This document shows, piece by piece, positions 22,684 to 26,958 of a DNA stretch of 26,958 bases. The stretch's first letter is position 1; the number at the start of each line of letters is the position of its first letter. Where the stretch lies: positions 1 to 26,958 of the forward strand of contig JBDSJC010000279.1 of NCBI GenBank assembly GCA_039917655.1. Direction: 5' to 3'. The notes beneath the pieces were generated by a model, which had not been told where the DNA came from, did not search any database, and saw nothing but the letters and a program-made list of their open reading frames with translations. This stretch comes from PNKC01 sp039917655. Lineage in GTDB: Bacteria; Chloroflexota; Dehalococcoidia; Tepidiformales; Tepidiformaceae. A program made the translations under genes and the position numbers.

Positions 22684-23469
22684 GTGAAGATCCTTTGGGT
22701 TGGTAACAGCAACGATCGGCCCAGTGCTGCGGTGCCTGAAGGCCAGCTGAGGCACAAGCTGCTCGAGCCGAGGCTGGCCGAAGCTCTCGGCGAGCCTGTG
22801 GAGATCACCTCCCGTCCCCTCTGGCCCACGGCTGACGCGGCAGGGATCATGAGCGGCTGGGTCGAACGCTTCGAACCGGACCTGGTCTACCTCAAGGCGA
22901 ACCAGTTTTGGTTTAACCACCAATCGGTGCCGTTGCGGATCGAACGCATGCTGGGGCCGCTTGGTCCCCCGATTGCACGCCTCGCATTAAAGGCGAACGG
23001 CGCCGGGTGGTTGGCCCACAACGCCCCCTTCCGCGGCACCAGAGATTTCGCGCGCCAACGTCTCCAGGGCGCCTATCACTTCGAGCCGGACGAGGTGGTG
23101 CAGCGCATGGCTGACTGCGTCCGCGTGGTGCTACGGAATGAAAGCACCCACCTGCTCGTCGCCAGCGCCAACGGCCTGACGGACAGCAGCCTGAACGGGA
23201 AGCTGCGGCAGCAAACGGAAGCGCGGCGATTGGCCGTCCACCGTGGCCTGCAACGGCTCTGCGCCGAACTCCACGTCGACTACCTGGGCTACGATCAGCC
23301 GCACTATCTCACCCAGCCGGTGACCGAACGCCACCTGCAATCAGACCAGTTCCACCGCGATTCACAAGGGCACAGGGACAACGTCGATCAGAAGTTCGAT
23401 CTGCTGCTGCCAGCTTGCCAAAAGGTCCTGGCTAGCCGGAGTGTGGGCGCCGCCACGAGCGGTTGCTAG
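22684..23469 (+). CDS. SGNH-hydrolase-like protein
   Basis: This 261-residue protein resembles the SGNH/GDSL esterase fold. The first strand ends in WVGNSND (5-11), where Ser9 would be the nucleophile; the usual GDS is GNS here. The last block is DQFHRDSQGHR with Asp221 and His224, matching the D-x-x-H catalytic pair and trailing GH of block V. LVYLKANQFWFN may hold the Asn of block III. No signal peptide is present, so it is probably cytoplasmic. The substrate is unknown (acyl esters or O-acetyl groups are typical for the fold). The start is a leaderless GTG. The family call is from motifs only. Confidence 0.65.
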   Translation: MKILWVGNSNDRPSAAVPEGQLRHKLLEPRLAEALGEPVEITSRPLWPTADAAGIMSGWVERFEPDLVYLKANQFWFNHQSVPLRIERMLGPLGPPIARLALKANGAGWLAHNAPFRGTRDFARQRLQGAYHFEPDEVVQRMADCVRVVLRNESTHLLVASANGLTDSSLNGKLRQQTEARRLAVHRGLQRLCAELHVDYLGYDQPHYLTQPVTERHLQSDQFHRDSQGHRDNVDQKFDLLLPACQKVLASRSVGAATSGC

Positions 23470-23501
23470 ATTCAGCGATAGGGCGCAGGGGGCCCGAAAA
23501 C

Positions 23502-23530
23502 TGGCAAAATGCGCCCGTTTGTGCTAAACT
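23502..23530 (+). promoter_or_regulatory. gyrB promoter (TGGCAA-N17-TAAACT)
   Basis: TGGCAA (23502-23507), a 17-nt spacer and TAAACT (23525-23530) form the best -35/-10 pair in the window. The TGTGC before TAAACT resembles an extended -10. The leader to the ATG at 23599 is about 62 nt and lacks a strong binding site; GAGGG is 15 nt from the start. Confidence 0.6.
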
Positions 23531-23598
23531 GATCAGGTATCCAAGCGGTTTCAGCCCAGCACCGCGCGGGCGGCCGCCGAGGGCAGACACACCACTTA

Positions 23599-25545
23599 AT
23601 GACAACGCAAGAAGCTTCCCCCGGTTCGTACACCGCAGCGCATATCCAGGTGCTCGAAGGCCTGGAGGCCGTCCGCCGCCGCCCCGGCATGTACATCGGC
23701 ACAACCGATAAGTCCGGCCTCCACCACCTCATCAAAGAGCTCGTGGATAACGCCGTTGACGAGGCCATGGCGGGCTTCTGCGACCGCGTGGAAGTGGTCA
23801 TCCACCAAAACGGCTGGTGCACCGTCAGCGACAACGGCCGCGGCATCCCCGTCGATATCCAGAAGCAGACGGGCAAAACAGCGGTCGAAACGGTGCTCAC
23901 CGTGTTGCACGCGGGCGGCAAGTTCGGCGGCGGCGGCTACAAAGTCTCCGGTGGCCTGCACGGCGTCGGCGCAAGCGTGGTCAATGCCCTTTCCGCGGAC
24001 CTCTGGGTGGAAGTTGTCCCGGACGCTGAAGCGCAGGGCGAACAGCACGCTAACAAGATCTACCGCCAGGAGTACAAGCGCGGCGCCCCGCAGACGGAAC
24101 TCACACCAACTAGCCTGAATGGCGTGGCCCGCGGCCGCGGCACCACTGTCAGCTTCCTCCCGGACGACACGATCTTCGAAAGCGTGGACTTCGACTTCAA
24201 GATCGAATCCGAACGGCTGCGGCTCTACGCCTACCTGACGAAGAGCGTCTGGTTCCACCTGCTGGACGAGCGCGACGGCCAGGAAGTGAACTACTACTTC
24301 GAAGGCGGCATCAAGAGCTTCGTGCGGCACGTCAACCGTGAGCGCGAAGCGGTTAACCCAGAGCCGATCTACGTTGACCGCGAAATCGACGGCAACGCAA
24401 TCGAGTGCGCCATCCAGTACAACGACGGCTTCAACGAATCCGTCTTCACCTTCGCCAACTCGATCAACACGATCGACGGCGGCAGCCACCTGACCGGCTT
24501 CCGCATGGCCCTGACACGCGTCCTCAACGAATACGCCCGCAAGAACAAGATCCTGAAGGACAACGACCCGAACCTCACCGGCGACGACGTGCGCGAGGGA
24601 CTCGTGGCGGTCATCTCCGTCAAGCTGCCAGAGCCCCAGTTTGAAGGCCAGACGAAGACCCGCCTCGGGAACCCCGAGGTTTCGGGACAGGTGCAGAGCG
24701 TGCTCGCTGAGGCGCTCACACAACACCTCGAAGAAAATCCGAACGACGGCCGCCGGATCATCGAAAAGTGCCTGATGGCCTCCCGTGCGCGTGAAGCGGC
24801 TCGCAAGGCGCGTGACCTGGTGCACCGCAAGTCAGCGCTCGAAAGCGGCACGCTGCCGGGCAAGCTGGCCGACTGCTCCAGCCGCGATCCCGAGGAGTCA
24901 GAGATCTTCATCGTCGAGGGCGATAGCGCGGGCGGCTCAGCCAAGCAGGGCCGGGATCGGCGCAACCAGGCGATCCTGCCGCTCTTCGGCAAGATCCTGA
25001 ACGTGGAAAAGGCGCGCCCGGATAAGATGCTCGGCCACGAAGCGATCCGGCTCGTGATCTCGGCGCTCGGCACGGGCATCCGCGAGACTTGGGATGTCTC
25101 CAAGCTGCGCTACCACAAAGTGATCATCATGACCGACGCCGATGTCGATGGCGCCCACATTCGCACGCTCCTGCTCACCTTCTTCTTCCGCAACATGCCG
25201 GAGCTGATCGACGGCGGGTACCTGTACATCGCCCAGCCCCCGCTCTACCGCGCCGCCGCCGGTAAGGACATCAAGTATTTTTACAACGACGCGCAACTCG
25301 ACGAGTTCCGCAAAGGCAAGAAGCAGACCGTGAACGTCCAGCGCTTCAAGGGCCTCGGTGAAATGAACGCCGAGCAGCTCTGGGATACCACCATGAAGCC
25401 GGACACCCGCGCGCTCCTCCAGGTGAATGTCCACAACGCAGCCGAAGCGGACATCCTCTTCTACGAACTGATGGGCGACGAAGTGGCCCACCGGCGGAAG
25501 TTCATCCAGGCGAACGCCGCGAACGTAAAAAACCTCGACATCTGA
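23599..25545 (+). CDS. gyrB: DNA gyrase subunit B
   Basis: This 648-residue ATPase subunit of the type II topoisomerase introduces negative supercoils with GyrA. The GHKL ATPase domain shows Glu47 and Asn51 in IKELVDNAVDEA, Asp78 in DNGRGIP and the lid GGKFGGGGYKVSGGLHGVG. The TOPRIM domain has EGDSAGG (440-446) and the metal triad Asp513, Asp515, Asp517 in MTDADVDGAH. QRFKGLGEMN near the C-terminus is the quinolone-region end motif (QRYKGLGEMN in most). The length fits the short GyrB form without the proteobacterial insert; ParE is excluded less firmly. gyrA, recF and dnaN are not adjacent, so this is not a replication-origin cluster. Confidence 0.96.
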   Translation: MTTQEASPGSYTAAHIQVLEGLEAVRRRPGMYIGTTDKSGLHHLIKELVDNAVDEAMAGFCDRVEVVIHQNGWCTVSDNGRGIPVDIQKQTGKTAVETVLTVLHAGGKFGGGGYKVSGGLHGVGASVVNALSADLWVEVVPDAEAQGEQHANKIYRQEYKRGAPQTELTPTSLNGVARGRGTTVSFLPDDTIFESVDFDFKIESERLRLYAYLTKSVWFHLLDERDGQEVNYYFEGGIKSFVRHVNREREAVNPEPIYVDREIDGNAIECAIQYNDGFNESVFTFANSINTIDGGSHLTGFRMALTRVLNEYARKNKILKDNDPNLTGDDVREGLVAVISVKLPEPQFEGQTKTRLGNPEVSGQVQSVLAEALTQHLEENPNDGRRIIEKCLMASRAREAARKARDLVHRKSALESGTLPGKLADCSSRDPEESEIFIVEGDSAGGSAKQGRDRRNQAILPLFGKILNVEKARPDKMLGHEAIRLVISALGTGIRETWDVSKLRYHKVIIMTDADVDGAHIRTLLLTFFFRNMPELIDGGYLYIAQPPLYRAAAGKDIKYFYNDAQLDEFRKGKKQTVNVQRFKGLGEMNAEQLWDTTMKPDTRALLQVNVHNAAEADILFYELMGDEVAHRRKFIQANAANVKNLDI

Positions 25546-25593
25546 GCCCCTGCCCCGGTTGTTCGAGACGGCCTTCGCGCTATCGCTCGTCGT

Positions 25594-25740
25594 CTGCCGG
25601 CCAACGGCAGGACAGTGCGCTCGCTACGAGATCATCCGGCATTAACACCGGACGGCCCGCTCGGCACTGCCCATTCACGGTTCTGAATCGCCAGTCCTCC
25701 GGCGATCAGGCTTCTCCTCGGGAAGGCGGCTCGTCGCCTT
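25594..25740. other. Three tandem stem-loops downstream of gyrB
   Basis: In the 240-bp gap after gyrB, three perfect 6-bp stems occur: ctgccg/cggcag (25594-25610, 5-nt loop), atcgcc/ggcgat (25687-25706, 8-nt loop) and aaggcg/cgcctt (25723-25740, 6-nt loop, followed by tta). A 5-bp pair tccgg/ccgga (25635-25652) lies between. One or more may terminate gyrB transcription. No gene is visible in the gap. Confidence 0.35.
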
Positions 25741-25785
25741 TACCGGGGCGTGAGCGGCAACCGTGCGGTAGTCTGTAACCGAGCT

Positions 25786-26220
25786 ATGCCAGAACAGTAC
25801 GCAGCCTCCGACAAGCGCACCGGGCTCGAAGTGGCGGTGACCGGCGAGTTTCCGCCGCACCACGACGACCGCATCCGCATCGCACGCACCACCCAGCTCT
25901 TCACGCGCCTGATGTCGACCATCCTCACGACGGAGAGTGAGTCGCAGCGGCGCGAACGATTCGTTGCCGTTGAGACGCAACTGGAAATGGCCGACGCCCT
26001 TATCCGGGAAGACATGGAAGAGGTCCAGCGGCTGATGCGCACCACGCTCGAACGCATGGGGATCACTCCGGACCAGATGGACAGCATGGCCAAGGAGATC
26101 CTCGAACGCCTGCGCGACGGCGGTGGCGGCCCACCGGGCTTCGAGGGACTCGGCGGCGGAGGCCTCGACGAGCCGGACGGTCCGCACGGCCCTTTCAGCC
26201 CTCCGGCACCACCAAACTGA
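25786..26220 (+). CDS. Unknown 144-residue protein with Gly/Pro-rich tail
   Basis: This is a soluble protein without a recognised family. Residues 1-30 are mixed and polar (GLEVAVTGEFPPHHDDRIRI). Residues 31-100 are predicted helical and strongly charged (TQLFTRLMSTIL, then EMADALIREDMEEVQRLMRTTLERM and MAKEILERLRDG). The last 35 residues are Gly, Pro and Asp rich (GGGGPPGF, GGGGLDEPDGPHGPF, ending SPPAPPN). Such a tail is often flexible. The ATG at 25786 is preferred over an upstream GTG at 25750, because TAGTCT (25769-25774) lies 11 nt before the ATG. Downstream is a hairpin and then the AhpD-like gene. Confidence 0.7.
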   Translation: MPEQYAASDKRTGLEVAVTGEFPPHHDDRIRIARTTQLFTRLMSTILTTESESQRRERFVAVETQLEMADALIREDMEEVQRLMRTTLERMGITPDQMDSMAKEILERLRDGGGGPPGFEGLGGGGLDEPDGPHGPFSPPAPPN

Positions 26221-26228
26221 GGGCCCAA

Positions 26229-26246
26229 AAGACGAAGCAGCGTCTT
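26229..26246. terminator. Hairpin after the 144-residue gene
   Basis: aagacg, loop aagcag, then cgtctt form a perfect 6-bp stem 8 nt after the stop codon. On the plus strand four A's precede it and no T-run follows; on the minus strand the stem is followed by TT. It is a candidate terminator only. Confidence 0.35.
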
Positions 26247-26339
26247 GGCGAGCCGGTAGCGCGAAGGCAAGGAACGCCACGATGCCCGGCAGCTGCACGG
26301 ACCCAAACGCTTTCGCATCGCCTTGAGGCGGGACTGGAT

Positions 26340-26356
26340 ACTCAGCACTCAGCACT
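26340..26356. repeat. Heptamer direct repeat (actcagc x2 plus act)
   Basis: Two perfect copies of actcagc followed by act lie 20 bp before the -10 box of the AhpD-like gene. The style is the same as the attcacg repeat at 10464-10477. Confidence 0.6.
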
Positions 26357-26375
26357 AGCGCCGCGCCGAGGCTGG

Positions 26376-26381
26376 TACCCT
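26376..26381 (+). promoter_or_regulatory. Leaderless -10 box (TACCCT) of the AhpD-like gene
   Basis: TACCCT ends 6 nt before the ATG at 26388. The GTG at 26382 in the same frame directly follows the box and is unlikely to be used. Confidence 0.6.
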
Positions 26382-26387
26382 GTGCAA

Positions 26388-26954
26388 ATGGAAGACCGAA
26401 TCTCCTGGTTCCCGATCGCCGATCGCTCCGCTCTGTCAGCCGAAACTCGCGCCCTGTTCGATCAGCTCGAAGAGAAGCTCGGGTTTGTGCCCAACGTGTT
26501 CTCCGCGTTCGCCTGGCGGGAAGGCCGTTTCAACAAGTGGCGGGCGCATTTCGAAGACTTGATGCAGCCCTCGCCGGGTCTCGGCAAAGCCGAGCGCGAG
26601 ATGATCTCCGTAGTGGTTTCGATGCAGAACCAGTGCCTCTACTGCCTCACCGCACACGGCTTCGCCTTGCGCGCGCTGCTCAAGGACCCCGTAAAAGGCG
26701 AGCGGCTGACGCTGGACTACCGCCGCGCGGGGTTGAGCGAAAAGCAGATGGCAATGCTGGACTTTGCGGTGAAGCTCACCCTGGACCCGGTCACCTGTTC
26801 CGAAGAGGACGTGGACGACCTGCGCGGGCTGGGCTTCGCGGATGAGGACGTCTGGGACATCGCCGAGGTGACCGCGATGTTCAACTACACCAACCGCATG
26901 ATGTCCGCGGCCGGTGTGCTGCCCAACGCGGAGTACCACGGTATGGCGCGCTAG
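26388..26954 (+). CDS. Peroxidase-related AhpD/carboxymuconolactone-decarboxylase-like protein
   Basis: This is a 188-residue all-helical protein of the AhpD-like superfamily, in the uncharacterised peroxidase-related group. The redox centre is Cys83 and Cys86 with His90 in CLYCLTAH, and Glu70 in KAEREMISV matches the proton-relay glutamate of AhpD. LGFVPNVF (31-38) at the N-terminus and FNYTNRMMSAAGVLPNAEYH at the C-terminus are typical of this group. It probably reduces hydroperoxides or acts as a thiol-disulfide partner; the electron donor is unknown. The ATG at 26388 is leaderless. The gene is complete and ends 4 bp before the window edge. Confidence 0.9.
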   Translation: MEDRISWFPIADRSALSAETRALFDQLEEKLGFVPNVFSAFAWREGRFNKWRAHFEDLMQPSPGLGKAEREMISVVVSMQNQCLYCLTAHGFALRALLKDPVKGERLTLDYRRAGLSEKQMAMLDFAVKLTLDPVTCSEEDVDDLRGLGFADEDVWDIAEVTAMFNYTNRMMSAAGVLPNAEYHGMAR

Positions 26955-26958
26955 GGCC

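Noticed and set aside
23596..24825. 409-codon open frame on the minus strand
   Set aside because: It mirrors gyrB, whose motifs are unmistakable, and has no recognisable domain of its own.
23470..25545. Replication-origin gene cluster around gyrB
   Set aside because: No dnaA, dnaN, recF or gyrA lies beside gyrB and no DnaA-box cluster is visible in the flanking gaps.
1..26958. tRNA, rRNA, CRISPR arrays, insertion sequences or defence systems
   Set aside because: GTTCGA-type T-loop strings occur only inside coding genes or without an acceptor stem, and no spaced repeats, transposase or defence-enzyme motifs were found.

Overview
This is a gene-dense, high-GC chromosomal stretch with 27 protein genes that I can support, one frameshifted gene, and no RNA genes, CRISPR arrays, insertion sequences or phage genes. 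Codon use looks uniform and I see no border of a transferred island. The gene mix suggests a free-living Chloroflexota (Dehalococcoidia-like) or, less likely, an Actinomycetota bacterium. It includes a DUF6458 membrane protein, an AarF/ABC1 kinase with HADIHAGN and LDWG motifs, a DUF3352 protein, a PaaG-like crotonase and many leaderless transcripts. The assignment is an inference from gene families, not a phylogeny.

Layout. 1-5311: a secreted Asp-box propeller protein (minus, cut by the window edge), then an epoxide hydrolase, a GH38 alpha-mannosidase and a frameshifted DUF2283 gene (plus). 5327-7940 (minus): aspartate kinase, a retropepsin-like protease and a PaaG/enoyl-CoA hydratase-type crotonase. 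8019-12170: an ABC1 kinase, an aldo/keto reductase (convergent with it) and the queC-queE pair for the 7-deazaguanine (queuosine) pathway. 12251-16930: an M16 zinc peptidase and a HIT hydrolase (minus), a C39-like protein (plus), and a DUF3352 protein coupled to a four-helix membrane protein (minus). 17057-19255 (plus): a 68-residue unknown, a prolidase-like amidohydrolase and a DUF6458 protein. 19278-22624 (minus): dCMP deaminase, an SDR oxidoreductase, a TrmO-like tRNA methyltransferase, a C26 glutamine-amidotransferase-like hydrolase and a dual-specificity phosphatase. 22684-26954 (plus): an SGNH-like protein, gyrB, a 144-residue unknown and an AhpD-like peroxidase-related protein.

Few genes form a clear pathway. 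The real functional units are queC-queE (TGATG overlap), C26 hydrolase-phosphatase (TGATG overlap) and DUF3352-membrane protein (ATGA overlap). The rest is a mosaic of short transcription units with their own promoters.

The strongest overall pattern is in the promoters. Ten genes have a TANNNT box ending 5-8 bases before the start codon and no usable Shine-Dalgarno sequence. This is the layout of leaderless transcripts, and it also fixes several start codons. Genes with a Shine-Dalgarno sequence carry the same box further upstream. I did not find a multi-gene defence, secretion or biosynthetic system that looks new. The less ordinary items are a 20-bp perfect palindrome at 987-1006, a compound tandem-repeat patch at 10464-10568, a 28-codon ORF before the TrmO-like gene, a C39-like protein that seems to lack its catalytic cysteine, and two places where a TAG stop codon forms part of the next gene's -10 box.
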